DNA of 64,000 bases from Stenopsyche tienmushanensis (lineage: Eukaryota; Arthropoda; Insecta; Trichoptera; Stenopsychidae): contig WACJ01000297.1 in assembly GCA_008973525.1 (NCBI GenBank), positions 124,001 to 188,000 on the forward strand. Reading direction: 5' to 3'. The notes under the pieces were generated by a model. It was not told the DNA's origin and did no database searches. It was given only the letters and a program-made list of their open reading frames with translations. How positions within the stretch are numbered: position 1 is the stretch's first letter; each line of letters starts with the position of its first letter. This document shows, piece by piece, positions 33,568 to 45,406 of the stretch. Position numbers and translations under genes: made by a program.

Positions 33568-34669
33568 GTAAGGATAATAAGATTTACAAGATAAATTTGA
33601 GCTATCATTTAATTTGTCTTCTAAAATATACACACAAAATATTTGGTCTAATGGATGTTTAAATTCTTTGTTTTAGGTAAGTCTTTCGAATAGCGCAATG
33701 TCAATCCGAAATACCGAAGTTTTCAAATATACTCATACTTTGAGTTAAATACATAATGCATAAAATGTTACATTTTAAATATTGTTCAGTCTTGTTTGTA
33801 TATTACAGTGGTTTCTAATTAATATTTGTTGATTTTATTTGCACATATATATTGATAATATCATTATATTATTGTTATTTTGGCACTAAATTGAATGGTG
33901 CTGATTTGATTGTGCAAATTTAAAATATTTTTTTTTCAAAATAACCTATTATGTAATATTATAATGGTCTTCATAGAAGACTTTTTTCATATGGTGGTTT
34001 TCCATTATCTTTCATAAGTGGTTATTAACACTCCAGGTTCGGCTGAATTCGGACGAATGATACAGCGTAATCTATTGTAGTACATTTCTGACAATTTTTA
34101 TTCCGCGCGGCTTTAAATAAAAATGCTCATAACTTGTATTGTATCATTGCTAATTTAATAAAATAAGAACTGTTATAAAGATTATAGTATAATACAGAAG
34201 TATTTAAAATATTTGATTCATAAATAAATCTATAACGTTGAAAAAACGATGATTTATTTATATTTTTGTCTGAAAAGGCAACACAAATGGATATTTTTTT
34301 ATTTAATTACACAAATATAATATATTTGAAGTCTTAAGAAATTATTTTATAAAATGCCACGTGTTTATCATATCGAGCGACTCTCATACTGTGGACAAGT
34401 TTGTACAAAATGCTTTTAAATACATCGCATATTACACAACTAAGGATTAAAAATAAAATAAATAAAGCATTTATTGTCACTAGATTTCTGAGAAGTAGGG
34501 TTATTCATAGATTAGGATTCATACAATCATCTGAATATCAAAAAAAAAAAATGTATATAATATTTGAAACAAATATATGCTTGGATTAGGGGTCCCAAAT
34601 ATTCGTAAAATCAATTATTCGAATATTGAATGTGAAATTGGTAAAATATTCGAATATTTTATATATGTA
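33568..34669. other. No gene seen
   Basis: AT-rich. If the preceding exon is real this is intron. Near 34582-34650 ATTAGGGGTCCCAAATATTCG and several ATTCGAATA words resemble the termini of element K (40153-41430). Confidence 0.4.
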
Positions 34670-34822
34670 GACGAGGGTGGTTCAAATATAACCCGGAATT
34701 TTTCATTAGTGTTATTATATAAAAATACAAATGGAGCATCTTTTTTTTTCTATAAAGTTCCCTTCATTAGAAATAAATTTATTTCCTCAGGAAGGAAGAT
34801 TCTTGATCCCATCACACAAAGA
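34670..34822 (-). pseudogene. Mariner relic O2 (3' tail)
   Basis: After TA (34668-34669) the terminus GACGAGGGTGGTTCAAATAT then AACCCGGAATTTTT matches that of O1. On the minus strand the frame reads DGIKNLPS, a shift, KFISNEGNFIEKK, which equals the C-terminal GIxxLPxRWxKxIxNEGxYxE of mariner transposases. The rest of the gene is absent; the hAT sequence begins beyond it. Confidence 0.7.
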
Positions 34823-34929
34823 GGGCGAGAAGTATCATCTTCTGTTGAAATCAAGTGAAATTTTGAGGTTTTTGGTTTTAGCGAAATCAAAAGGATCAGA
34901 ATTTTATTTACTTTTCAGCAATACATATT

Positions 34930-36420
34930 TAAAAAAAAGTGCATTGAACGTTCTACTTTTAAGCTTGACCGTAATTTCATTTTTATTGAGCCTGCTGTTG
35001 AAAAAACCCTCTCAGTTGTCATTGAGTTTGGTTTAATCAACAGTATCTAAAATATCACCCTTTTTTCGTTTCGTTAAGTGAAGTTAACATATCTAATTTT
35101 TTTTCTATTTTCGAGTTATTTTTTTCAAAAATCCTGTAATTTTGTCAATGGATGTTAAAAAAATCGTTTTTCCCTAGAACGCTTGTGCTAACTTTATTTA
35201 AGTAATTGAAAATATCTGCTAAATATGCCACTTTAGCACACCAATCATTATTCTGAAGACGTTTTACAAAAATCATCCATACCTTCATTTCGAATAAAGA
35301 TTAACAATTTATTCTTAAGTTCTATGAATAGACATAAAACTTTACTCCTAAATAACCACCTGACTTCAGTGTGAAAAAGCAAACACTCGTACTTACTTCC
35401 AGAGAAATGTAAAGATTTTTAAACATGCGTGTTTTTAAAGGTCTTGATTTTATGAAATTCACTATATTTACAACTTGATCTAGTACATGTTTTAGTGCTG
35501 CTGGTAATGTTTTCGAAACTAAAGATTTTCTATGCAAAAAACAGTGCATAATTATAATATTAGGGTTTCATGACTTTGCAAGGGTAACAAATTCGTTGAT
35601 TGAGCCTATCATTGAAGGAGCACCATCTCTACAAATTCCTACACATAACTCCCGTGATATTTTAAATTGTTCTAAATATGAAGAAATAATATCAAAAACA
35701 TCTTGTCCTGTCGTATGCTCGGTAAGTTCTTTGCAGCATAGATATTGATTCACTATTTTGTTTTCATTTATGAAACGAACGGAACCTAGTATTTGTGCCT
35801 TACCACTAATGTCAGTAGATTCGTCGACTTGTATAGCAAAATGTCGTTTGGCAAGTTTAGGTTTTGGTAGCTGTTTTCTCACTATCATCCGACATATTTA
35901 AAATTCTTCTTCTTATTGTATCGTTTGAAAGAGGAATTTTCATAATTTCCTTTTCTTCTTCATCTCTAAACACAACGAGACTGCTATAGTATGTGGTTTC
36001 AATTGTACACCAATCAATTCAGCAAATTTTGTATGACGCCATTTTTGCCTTATCGGAAATTTTAACAGTTTTTTACAAAAATTTCACTTGTTTATTGCGC
36101 ATGCTTAACAATATTTTGAAGTAATCTTAATTTCTTGATTGCTAGATCGGCAGGTAGTGAAGTGGCGATTTAACTTATCAGGATACATCGCGCTATTGGA
36201 CAGTTTTTCTCTACATACAACACATAGTGGAATGTGATATCTTTTCTCATTGATGCTAGTAAAACCGAAACATAAATATTCTTCAGAATATTGTCGATTA
36301 TTTTTTCTGATTTTACTGGATACATTTTCTTTTGTATGAGACGTATGATGTCTAGTATTATCGTCACTACTTCTTTCACTTGTACTCCCTGTGTCATTAA
36401 TATTTTGGTCTGATTCACGT
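34930..36420 (-). pseudogene. hAT transposase, ZBED5/SCAND3-like
   Basis: Transposase of an hAT DNA transposon (nuclear, binds element ends through a BED zinc finger, DDE catalysis, C-terminal dimerisation). On the minus strand, in order: BED-type remnant with [10 protein letters not shown] and KLNRHFTT (about 36240-36165); a region with KPHTIA (about 36025); the catalytic start FAIQVDESTDISGKAQILGS (35840-35780); ELCVGICRDGAPSMIGS (35650-35600), a stop at 35568, then MHCFLHRKSLVSKTLP in the same frame; LFHTEVRWLFRSKVL (about 35370); WCAKVAYLADIFNYLNKVS (about 35255); and TERVFSTAGSIKMKLRSSL (about 35010-34955). The layout and motifs match domesticated relatives ZBED5 and SCAND3. Several frameshifts and stops disable it, but 35322-35888 is open apart from a single stop. 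A mariner tail abuts its 3' end. Confidence 0.88.
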
Positions 36421-39154
36421 TCGGTACTATATATATTTTTTATATTTTATAGTTATTCACTTCAATGTCTAAATCTTATTTCAGAAGCAAACAAACAATA
36501 ATAAATGTGAAATTTCATTGTATTCGGAAGGGAATCAAATTTTTATTATAAACCTAAAAAGAAAATTCTAGGAAAACATTACGTGATACAGCATTTCTAC
36601 TTTAAGATTTGGGTTCAGCGGAGTCGAATTATAAATAATTATCTATTTTTGTTCAAAGGAGGAAAAACGAATTGAATTTATTCATCAATGCTTTTGATGC
36701 AAGAAAATTGTATTCTGTATCTAGTCATTTTCATCCCAAATCTTTTTTATCTTTCCATATCTTTTTTTTTTAGATATTAATAATTAAATAATTGCGATGT
36801 TCTCATTTATTTTTGATAGTCGGCCGTCACCCGCACCAATCAATTATACCGCGTGCATAGCCGTACATAATGCAACATGCTTATCATTTTTTTTGTTTAA
36901 TCAATTATTTATTGATATATTAATTGATGCAATCAATTTGCTTATTTGAAATTATTATTGTAAGCTGTATGCTTCAGGTCTATAGAGAAAATATATTTTA
37001 GGGGACTTCAAAAAAATTTTGATTTGCCACGTAATTCAAGGGATTCAAGATATTGCTCAAATACTTTGTTCATCCTTTGAAATACACGTTTTCACTTTTA
37101 TGCAGCATCTATAAATCGTAGTTGAAATATCAATCTTTCTGCCCTTAAGTCGTGTTATAGTGAAATCATAATATAGAAATCCGCGCATATCGAGGGCCAA
37201 ATATAAGAATTTAAAGTATGTCATATAATGATTATATGTACAAATAGTATAAATAAAAAATAGCTTTTATGTATGCAATTAAATGTGCGTCAAAATAGGG
37301 CAGATCTAATTTAATCTTGCAATTATTTTTCTCCCCAACGTGTCAAGGATTTTTTAATTAAAGAGTTTTATTGGAGCCTGTCCTAAGAGCCACCATCCTT
37401 TCACATCCGTTTCCATTACATTGTATCCTTTCATTGGACATATGCGACATTTTCCAGGGACGCATTTCCTGCGCTTAATGATTCCTCGAAAAGCTCCACA
37501 GCACAGTGGGATTTATAAGGAATTACGCCGAGTTGATGTACACGAGTGCATTTCATTTTTTACCCCCGCGTGTTCTCAAACGGTGTTAACGCAAAATAAA
37601 ATCAGAACAAGCCGGTCGACGACATGTGTTTCGCTCAAAGTTGCGGCAAACGACGATGAGATGTGCGTATGAACGTTGTGCAAACGGGTGTTCAGAAATA
37701 GCAGGTATTAAAGCCGCTTCCATCACCTAAGTTTGTAATGAACTTTGGGTCTTTATTTGGAGGCCATCGGGGTGGAACGCACCGCCCTTGCGACGGAGTT
37801 GGATTTTGAAAATTAACTAACACTCGGGGGGGTTTTAAATTGTGTGTGTTTGAAGGGTATTTACATTTATCATAGAGAGATATTTGAATAATTTGCTCAC
37901 TCACAAAACAGTATTTTTATATAAATAAACCACTCCAAATTTATAAAATATTGTGTATACAAAGATATAAAATTGCGTATTAAAAAGAGGCATCAACTAT
38001 ATTTTTTCACATTTGTGTAACAATAAAAAGCTAAATTGAAAATTTTAAATATAGAATTTGTCTTTGTTAACCCTTTGGCTGATAAAGTGTGTTTTGATAA
38101 ACGCAAGTTTGTTTGCTATCTTTCTCTTTCTTGTTTGATCGCGCTAATGTATAATCAAGATGCACTACAGGAGGTTTAACACTGATACCCTGACGCACAG
38201 ATATAACTCGTATATAAGCTATTAATGAGCCAATAGTGATCCTTGTTTGCAGTCTTGGTTAGTTTCAAACATAATCGACTATATATCAAATTCAATAGTT
38301 TATTAGTATATGTATCCTTTGAAATTCAGAAAAACCTTTAAAAAGTACTATTTTTTATCTTTATTATCTGATTTTCATATAGTGCCAGTTTTGTATGGAT
38401 AATCTAGCACAAAGCTGTTATGAACATTAGGCGTACCTGTGAAGTGTTTTAAGATAATTCGAAATAAATTAATTTCAAACTTCAGACGGAAATAAATAAT
38501 TTAAGCAAATGCGAATCTGAAACATCCTATGTGCGAGCAAAATTAGTTGAATATTTACCATTAGGAGAAACGTGACATCGTTCGCTTAAAGTACGCTTAA
38601 AGCAACGCCACAAAGTTTGTACAATACATACAAAGCTCCTCACTTAAAGCTCAAAGCTTACACGCGTAAACTTCGGCGCGTAAATCTACAAATAGGTAAT
38701 TGGCGGCTTAAAAGCCCATTTTTTCGAGCAATCCGAGCTGCGTATATTGACTTGTCCAATTGTGGACCAAAATTGGTATTGTTTGGGTCACGTGTGATGG
38801 CCGAGGTCCACAATTTCAATTAGGCTGTGTTTGGTGCGCAGATGGCCGCTTCCACAGCATCCAGTGCCCGCTGGGCCTACATCCACAGAGTTTCAGTTCT
38901 GCTTTGATTTAATGTGCTTAGGGGGCGGGCTGGGGGTGGGTCAATACCCCACCAGGTATGTATTGAATACCGCAAGCACTTGTTCGACCGGGTTTTAAAG
39001 CCCGGCTAAAAATTGTGCAAATCCATTTTTTGTCGAGCTGACCATATTTTCAGACGAGAATATGCATTTCATCCAGAGACGCTCAAATTGTGATTGATAA
39101 TAAAAAGCACCATATATTATAATATATATTATTAACTCAAATTAACAATTGTTT
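36421..39154. other. No gene seen; GC-richer parts at 37380-37850 and 38580-38990
   Basis: AT-rich except for two segments. 37421-37672 (plus, 83 codons) and 38617-38823 (plus, 68 codons) are open but lack motifs. At 38066-38069 TTAA precedes CCCTTTGGCTGATAAAG, like a piggyBac-type end, with no partner found. The stretch near 38920-38945 is G-rich (GGGGGCGGGCTGGGGGTGGG). Regulatory function is possible but unproven. Confidence 0.4.
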
Positions 39155-39425
39155 GGTAGCAAGTTAGTTTCAGAACTTTTATTATACAGGCAAGGGTTCA
39201 AATCCAGATTGTGCGTAAAAATTTCATCAACGTCATCTCTATCTAGATTAATCTGATTTCCTGGATCCGAAAAAGTAAATACAGATTTGATCAATACACA
39301 ATCTTATTCTAATATTACCGCATGTGGAAGTCAATCAGAATCGACATATGAAAGATCTTTTCTGTAGAAAAGTCTCCTATAAAGATCCCCGATTTGGTAC
39401 CCAAATTTACTTTAGGATTAAGTCA
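39155..39425 (+). repeat. tRNA-related SINE-like repeat N, copy 1
   Basis: Contains GGTTCAAATCC (39196-39206), an exact match to the RNA polymerase III B box GGTTCRANNCC, about 35 bases after TTTGGTAGCAAGTTAGTTTCAG, which may be a decayed A box. Downstream it matches 49600-49800: CTGATTTCCTGGATC against TCAATTTTCTGGATC, then CCTATAAAGATCCCC against CCTATAGAAATCGCC. A tRNA head with a non-tRNA body and two copies fits a SINE. Confidence 0.65.
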
Positions 39426-39488
39426 AATAACATATTAAAAAATCACACTTTTAAAACTTAAGAATTTAAGCCAAATTTTCCATTAATA

Positions 39489-39513
39489 CATCACTCAATA
39501 AATTCGTAGGATT
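39489..39513 (+). repeat. Single mariner terminus, family D copy 3
   Basis: ACATCACTCAATAAATTCGT then AGGAT beside TA, matching D1 with one change. No opposite end nearby, so a truncated copy. Confidence 0.65.
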
Positions 39514-39627
39514 TTTTAATTTTAAACTTAATTCTTCTTCATTTGGGGTCGGCTTTCGCAAATGCTTTTTTAATGGTAATGGATTTAGTTAAAGCAGTTA
39601 AAATTACGAAGAATATCCAAGTGAAAT

Positions 39628-39681
39628 TAACATTGATTACATTCCAATAATAATTGCATTATTGGAATACAATCAATGCTA
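39628..39681. repeat. Imperfect inverted repeat (hairpin)
   Basis: Arms ACATTGATTACATTCCAATA (from about 39629) and the complement, TATTGGAATACAATCAATGC, separated by a few bases. About 22-bp arms with two to three mismatches. No copy elsewhere; it may be a tiny foldback or a small insertion relic. Confidence 0.6.
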
Positions 39682-40152
39682 AATTGTGTTTTTTTATCAC
39701 TCTATAATGAAAATATTTTTTTATTAACATAACATACAATAGAAAACTGCATTAAAACGATGAATTCTACTTAGGATTTTTTTAAAAAAGTTTTTAGTTC
39801 CACGAGAACGCTACAAAAAGACATCAAATTTGAAATCATCAAATATTATGGGGTTAAATTAAGACGAAATTACTACAAATTATAATTATTCATTAATAAC
39901 TTTAATAGGATTGGTAGTTGATGCATTTATCTATCGTTATGGAAATAATTAGTCTTCTTTATAAATTCTATGTACAATTTTGAAGAAAAATATCAAGCGG
40001 ATCAAACTTTTGGTTATTTTAAACCTAAAAAAATAAGTTAATGATAATATCTTTCCAGCTGATGAAGAACCCATCCATAAAAAAAATGCGTATGAAAATT
40101 TTCATACTATTTATAATTGGCAGATAGTAACTAAACGGTTGATTTAATATAT
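39682..40152. other. No gene seen
   Basis: Very AT-rich, no open frames or repeats recognised. Confidence 0.45.
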
Positions 40153-40609
40153 TAAGAGGACCCGAAAGTATTCGAAAATATAGTGAAAAAAGGTTTAAAT
40201 GTATTAATATTTTAGCTGCATTTTTAATCGCTTTTCTTTGAGGTTGTGTTTCATGGACCTAAAAATTTGGGAATCCATCAGGGAGAGGTCTAATGAATGT
40301 AAATTATAACAGAATACAATACTTCCCTGTTTGATTCCCGTATTTTATCCAGAGTCAATTTTGCTTTATAAGAGCATCATGAAGCAGTATCTTTTTTTCT
40401 GTTGAATAAATACGGACGTTTTTTCTATTAATTTTTGTCGCAAAATTTCTAGTTATAGACGATAAACTTATGCAGTTATAGTTTCTCCCGATTTTATTAA
40501 TTCATAATGAATTATTCCCCACATATTATTAATTATTTTTTGTGTTGTCAAGTAGGCGAAGCACGTGTTTTGTTGCTTGTTTTCGTTGTATTTGTTCAAG
40601 GCGTGCGGT

Positions 40610-40666
40610 ACCCATCCTACCCCATAATACCCATCCTACCCTATAATACCCATCCTATTCGTTATT
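40610..40666. repeat. Tandem repeat, 19-bp unit, about 2.9 copies
   Basis: Unit ACCCATCCTACCCCATAAT at 40610-40628 and 40629-40647 (one base different), then a partial third copy that degrades after ACCCATCCTA. C-rich on the plus strand and distinct from nearby DNA. Confidence 0.9.
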
Positions 40667-40719
40667 CCGATAAGTTTTAAATGTGTTTTGCATAGTGATC
40701 CATGTATACCAAGAGCCGA

Positions 40720-41030
40720 CAGCATAAATTGAAGGTAATTTAACACATATGAATAATTTAAAATTTGTGTTCTGGCGTGTTTCCCGACTATAATTATGAC
40801 AGTCTGGCGACTGAGTGCCGTTGAGTTTGGGAGGGCAGGGGATTGAAATCTATCATTTTTTGGTTAGTTTCAGAAAATTTGAACCAGTTGATTCTAACTT
40901 AACAAGCTGGAAATAGTTTGGAAATCCAACGGAATTCAGTCGCCAGACTGTCATATTGATAATCCAGAAACACGCCAGAACACAACTATTAAATTATTAA
41001 CATGTGTAAGATGATCTTCAATTTATGCTG
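40720..41030. mobile_element. Foldback element J with about 113-bp arms
   Basis: Left arm 40720 to about 40832 and right arm about 40918 to 41030 are inverted copies: CAGCATAAATTGAAG at the outer left against CTTCAATTTATGCTG at the outer right. Inside, TGTGTTCTGGCGTGTTTC and GACAGTCTGGCGACTGA appear in both arms. Identity looks near 80-85%. The loop is about 85 bases and non-coding. Long arms with a short loop mark a foldback-type MITE. It lies inside element K. No second copy was seen in the window. Confidence 0.9.
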
Positions 41031-41430
41031 CCAGTCTCAATCTAATGGGGTTGCCAGTCTTTGAGATAAATTTTCGATTGTTTGCCTTGAATCTGATTCT
41101 ATTAGGGGTGTTTGTGCATCGTTATCAAAATTCGAATATCCTCCCGTTATCGGTTCATTTCTTAAGTTTTTATTACCCAATTTAAATTTATGGAGTTTAA
41201 ACTGCGAACTGTTAACACTTCTTTTGCAATAGCAGTATACAGTGCCGAATGTGAATTTCGTTCGTTTCAGATCTGAAAATTTTATCCAAAATCTGTTGCA
41301 TAAATATAGTGTTTAACAAACGTTTTACAAAAAAATAACTTGTAAAGATGTTTCAATCTTTCTGTAACTGGATACAAACTGAGCTCAAACATAAGGTCCC
41401 AAATTATTCGAATAATTTCGGGTCTCCCTA

Positions 41431-42134
41431 ATATATAAGATGACAAATATATCATCTTAAATAGATTGTGTTAAATGTTTCGCCTTCTGTTTCTCTATTT
41501 TAATGTTTTCTTCCTTGCAATATTTCTTTTATGTTTGACAGAAATTTATCGAAACAAGATTGTTGCTATTTAGTTGTATGAATATATAGGTCAAGCTTCT
41601 ATGTTTCAAAGAGCATCCTGGATAATAAAATATATTAGAGACGTTGAAACATATTTTAGCAGCCACTTTACAGTGCTTTGCGCGCCGTAATGACGTGATT
41701 CATTGGAATTGATGAATCACGACTGGAGATTTAGTGGGCTGTTCGAGTCGACAAGAAGTCGTGGCCATTGGCGATTTTAAAATAACATCCTATCGTATGG
41801 TATTTTAGAGTCGCCAACGGCCTCCTATCCTATATGGTGTACGCAATACATATTTGGATATCGAGTACCGTGAGTACCATTCGGCATATTGTAATATGCG
41901 GTGAAAATTGAATGGGGGCATAGCAGATTACCTGCGCAGCAATGGCTTGTATCTGTCATGAACAAAGTGAATTTCGCTTCATTTCCGGTCAGTTGAAGCA
42001 CCGGATGGCTATTATTTGCATAGTAATATTAATTAAAATCTCTTCCGGTCAATGAATTTTCTCGTATTGTTTGTCCAATGGTGGATCTCTAAGCATAGAC
42101 TTTAATAATGAATTGATGAAAATTTATTATTGTA
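41431..42134. other. No gene seen
   Basis: Mixed composition, slightly GC-richer at 41680-42050, with no long open frame or repeat recognised. Confidence 0.4.
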
Positions 42135-42256
42135 ATATGATGACTCAATAAATTTGTAGGATTTTTATTGAAGAAACTGCGAAAAATCATCCCAAATACA
42201 GTACAAAAAAAATTAAAATTGAATAAAATCCTACGAACTTATTGAGTGATGTGTCA
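42135..42256. mobile_element. Mariner MITE D4
   Basis: About 120 bp. Left GATGACTCAATAAATTTGTAGGA; right, the complement of ACATCACTCAATAAGTTCGT then AGGAT. Internal sequence is A-rich with no coding. The ends match D1, so it is a short internally deleted relative. TA lies at both borders within a base or two. The apparent 117-codon frame 42242-42595 begins inside this terminus and is not a gene. Confidence 0.75.
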
Positions 42257-43027
42257 TATGCAATGCGCTTCGAAATGCATTTTTATAATTTTCTATCTAT
42301 GATATTGAAAATTTTTATGCGTTTGGGTGTTTCATCCCTTAAATTCGTCTTAAAGCGTCCATGTAGCGAAAATATAAGCGGCTCGAAAATAAAAATATTA
42401 ATTTTATTGGAAATTGAAAATGACTGTGGAACATGTAGATATACGCGGCCGGTACGAATATGCCACGATGGCAGGAAATTAATATTGCAAAGTCAATATT
42501 GTGCGAGTTCGGGGTATTATACACTCGTGCGGCCCTGGGCCCCTATACATATGGGGGCCCCACGTGTGTGGATGTATGTATGTAACCAGGTGTGAATGAG
42601 ATGGATGATGTTAGGCTTTGATTCCCCCATAATCTTCTCTCTTGCGCCACATCCAATGTGGAAAACCGAAATGTTTACCTTCGGAAGCGAAAGTTCTGGT
42701 GCAGACTTCACTTTAATGTTTACTAGTATTTTTTGTGGAACTAATTATGTTTATACAATGAATGTGCTGGCTCGCTCGCTGGAATTGCATGGAGAACACA
42801 CTTCGGACACACGAAATTAATTGAAAATATTTGGAGGGCCGCTGGTCGGTCGAAAAAACGGCAGGGTGAACGCTGGTGTGGAATGAGCTTACTTCTATTT
42901 CAACATAAGGCTTTTTTAATGGTCTTAAATTAAAAGATAATAAAAATCCCTCGCAGAAAAACCTGCGCAGTTGAAGTGAAATTTCTTAGCTACTGGGAAA
43001 AGTCGATTTTATGTATTAAGTTAAGTT
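42257..43027. other. No gene seen; GC-richer block at 42430-42880
   Basis: Open frames on both strands (42242-42595 plus, 42517-42711 minus, 42596-42820 plus) overlap and lack motifs. The balanced composition could mark a conserved non-coding block; no further support. Confidence 0.35.
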
Positions 43028-43170
43028 TGTGTAATAAATAATAAAATAGGTGCGTTACTGGTCTAGTGGTTGCTTTATGCTACATTTAGACATACACACA
43101 TACATAGCAGAGGAGGCGCGGCGCATGCGCATAGCATCTCTATAATGTATGCAAAACGAGGAGGCTATCT
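43028..43170 (+). repeat. Repeat family F, copy 6
   Basis: TGTGTAATAAATAATAAAAT, then the A-box-like TGGTCTAGTGG (exact tRNA A-box pattern) and GGCGCGGCGCATGCGCATAG. It stops after CGAGGAGGCTATCT, so the 3' tail seen in copies 1-4 is missing. Confidence 0.75.
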
Positions 43171-43989
43171 AGGTTTATTTTCAATTGACAATGCTGGAAA
43201 AATCATACATCATTTCTACTTCGGATAAATCAACCCTATTATCTATAAACCTTTCCTTCTCTGTGTTGTATTTACAACAATTTGACTCTAATAATGTGGT
43301 TTTAAATCATTTTTTCATATGGTGTACTAAATACATGTCATCGGAGCGTGCAGGTGTTTTAGCACATTAAGGAAAAGGTTAAAGATGTTTATTTGCCAGA
43401 ATGATGAATCTCTTCCCTGAGCAGGAACAAGGTTAACTTGAGGACTATGAAGATATAAAAGACATCTCACAACAAAATTCCATTATGTTGCTCTCAAAAG
43501 TGACCCGAAGATATTCAATTAACTATAGGCTAAATATTTTAAATAATAATGGGTTTTTTAATGTGATTATATAATATTAATTTTGAAGAAATATGAATTA
43601 ATTAACTCAGATCAGTCATATAAATTCACCCTTTCAGAGTTTTATTCCAGTATAAATAAATTAAATTATCGATTGTTCGTTAATTTATGAGCGTTCCCAC
43701 AGAAGCGTCATTAACAAACTAACGGGAAAATAATATAATCGGACTTTTATGCTAAAATTAAAAATCTTGTCATCCATTACATTTATTTTGTTAAAATTTC
43801 AATGGATAAAAATTCCAATTTTTTAAAAATCATAATCAATTATTTATAAATATTCAACCCTATCAACTCCAAGATGAATATTTTTTAAATTTAGTTTTAG
43901 TATCGTTATCATCGCAAACAATCTTATTAATAATAGCTCTACACATTTTGACAAAATTACAACATTAATGTATCAATAAAAAACATCGT
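43171..43989. other. No gene seen
   Basis: AT-rich with poly-A/T runs; no recognised repeat, gene or site. Confidence 0.45.
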
Positions 43990-44189
43990 TGCTTAAAAAC
44001 CTTCTATAGTGATGAGATACGGACCACACTATAGAAATTTAAGCAGCCGTACAAAATTTGTACGTATTTAATTTGTTGACACATGCAAGTGACTAACACG
44101 CGCGAGGGATCATTTAACCATACGTATTTTACCCATTGCTCACTTAAAAAACGTTGCAGACGAAGTAGATGTTATAGGAGGGTTGATTG
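43990..44189. mobile_element. pogo-like MITE C3
   Basis: Diverged copy: CCTTCTATAGTGATGAGATA on the left and, on the right, the complement of CAATCAACCCTCCTATAACA, then TA. The interior CACGCGCGAGGGATCATTTA is shared with C4 (CACGCGTGAGGGAGCATT). The first bases of the left end are degraded. Confidence 0.75.
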
Positions 44190-45406
44190 TATTTACTTAG
44201 TTTCTTAAATCGTGGGGTATATTTACACAATTGTTTATCGATAACCCCATTTCTTGTTGATTTGAACCCAAGATAAATAATTTACGAATTTTATCGCTAA
44301 GTATGTTAATGTTACAATTTTTTCGCAAAGACAATAAGTTGACCAGATGGCCTTTCTAGCAAGTCTATTAATAGTAGAAATATCATTGTTATCATCTTTT
44401 ATTTATTTGGTTACATTGAAATATCGTTCATCCTGAGATAAACGTACATATATGTATTCTTGGAAAACTATGTCAAGCCGGTTGGCCCACTCATTGAGCT
44501 GCAAAAGTCAAAGGAAGCAACCCACTCGTTTAGCAGATAGACGTTTATTTTATACATGATGATACCGAGGCATCTTTTAAAATGAAATTTCTGCTTCTTA
44601 TGGCAAGTATCGATTCTTTGAAAATTTAATCCACCAGTGTAAGTATTTGGGAGAGCGTAAATTTGGCGAGGATTTAAATTTCGGCGACAAGAAACTAGGC
44701 ACATAAATCGATTTTCTTTGTCGCGCTGTAACCAACTGCGCCCTCAGAGTCCGTCCTAACCTTATCCAATTTGAATACGTCTAAGAAGTTTATCGCCTGA
44801 AATTTTAAATTTCCAACATTGCTGAAAGCATAAATTCAATAAACTCCTTAATAGGGTGGAATAGTGGGTAGAAGTGGGTTAAATAGCCCGGTACGCTTCA
44901 AGCACGCACGGAGCATTCGGTTAAAAGCACGCAGCACTTTGTTACTGTCAATTTATTGTGGGCTCAGAGCCGTGACCATGTCACTGTGAAAGAAGAACCC
45001 ATGCCCAATAAAAACCCAAAGAAACCGATGCGGCTTCGCTCTTTGGATTGTATTCAACTGTCGCATGTCATCTACCTCAGTGGCCAGCCTGACGTTCATC
45101 ATCAAAAGAAGTTCATATATTTCGGACGAGGTCGTCGACAGCGAATCCGATGATGGACGATGAATTCAGTATACAAAAATTAATTAGCTTCAAAAGACGT
45201 TGACAGTTCAAAGAGGGTGTCTCATCGGTTAAATCTGTTACGTGGGTGAAAATGTGCGCATTGAAATATTCATAACTTTTGCAATGTGTCGTTCGCGTAT
45301 TTATATACTCGAATTTCATTGCTTCGTGTGCTTAAGAAATATAACAAGTCATCTTTGGTAACGTTGTTGTCAGTTTGATTAAATGAGCAAAATGCAATGA
45401 TTGGAT
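44190..45406. other. No gene seen
   Basis: AT-rich to 44460, then GC-richer with short open frames (44468-44704 minus, 78 codons; 44956-45153 plus, 65 codons). No motifs or repeats recognised. Confidence 0.4.

Larger units (their letters stand above)
40153..41430. mobile_element. Inverted-repeat element K, hAT-like (class uncertain)
   Basis: Left TAAGAGGACCCGAAAGTATT then CGAAAAT; right, the complement of TAGGGAGACCCGAAATTATT then CGAATAAT. About 30-bp inverted ends with few mismatches, roughly 1.28 kb apart. Related words lie at 34582 (ATTAGGGGTCCCAAATATTCG). Flanks are AT-rich (TATAT on both sides), so a target duplication cannot be judged. The interior holds a 19-bp tandem repeat and foldback J. 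No transposase motif was recognised inside. Confidence 0.55.

Noticed and set aside
34577..35036. Plus-strand open frames of 93 and 101 codons
   Set aside because: They are antisense to the mariner tail and the hAT dimerisation segment, both identified on the minus strand.
40610..40666. CRISPR-like array
   Set aside because: The repeats are directly adjacent with no spacers; it is a simple tandem repeat.
42242..42595. 117-codon plus-strand open frame
   Set aside because: It begins inside the inverted terminus of a mariner MITE and has no domain.
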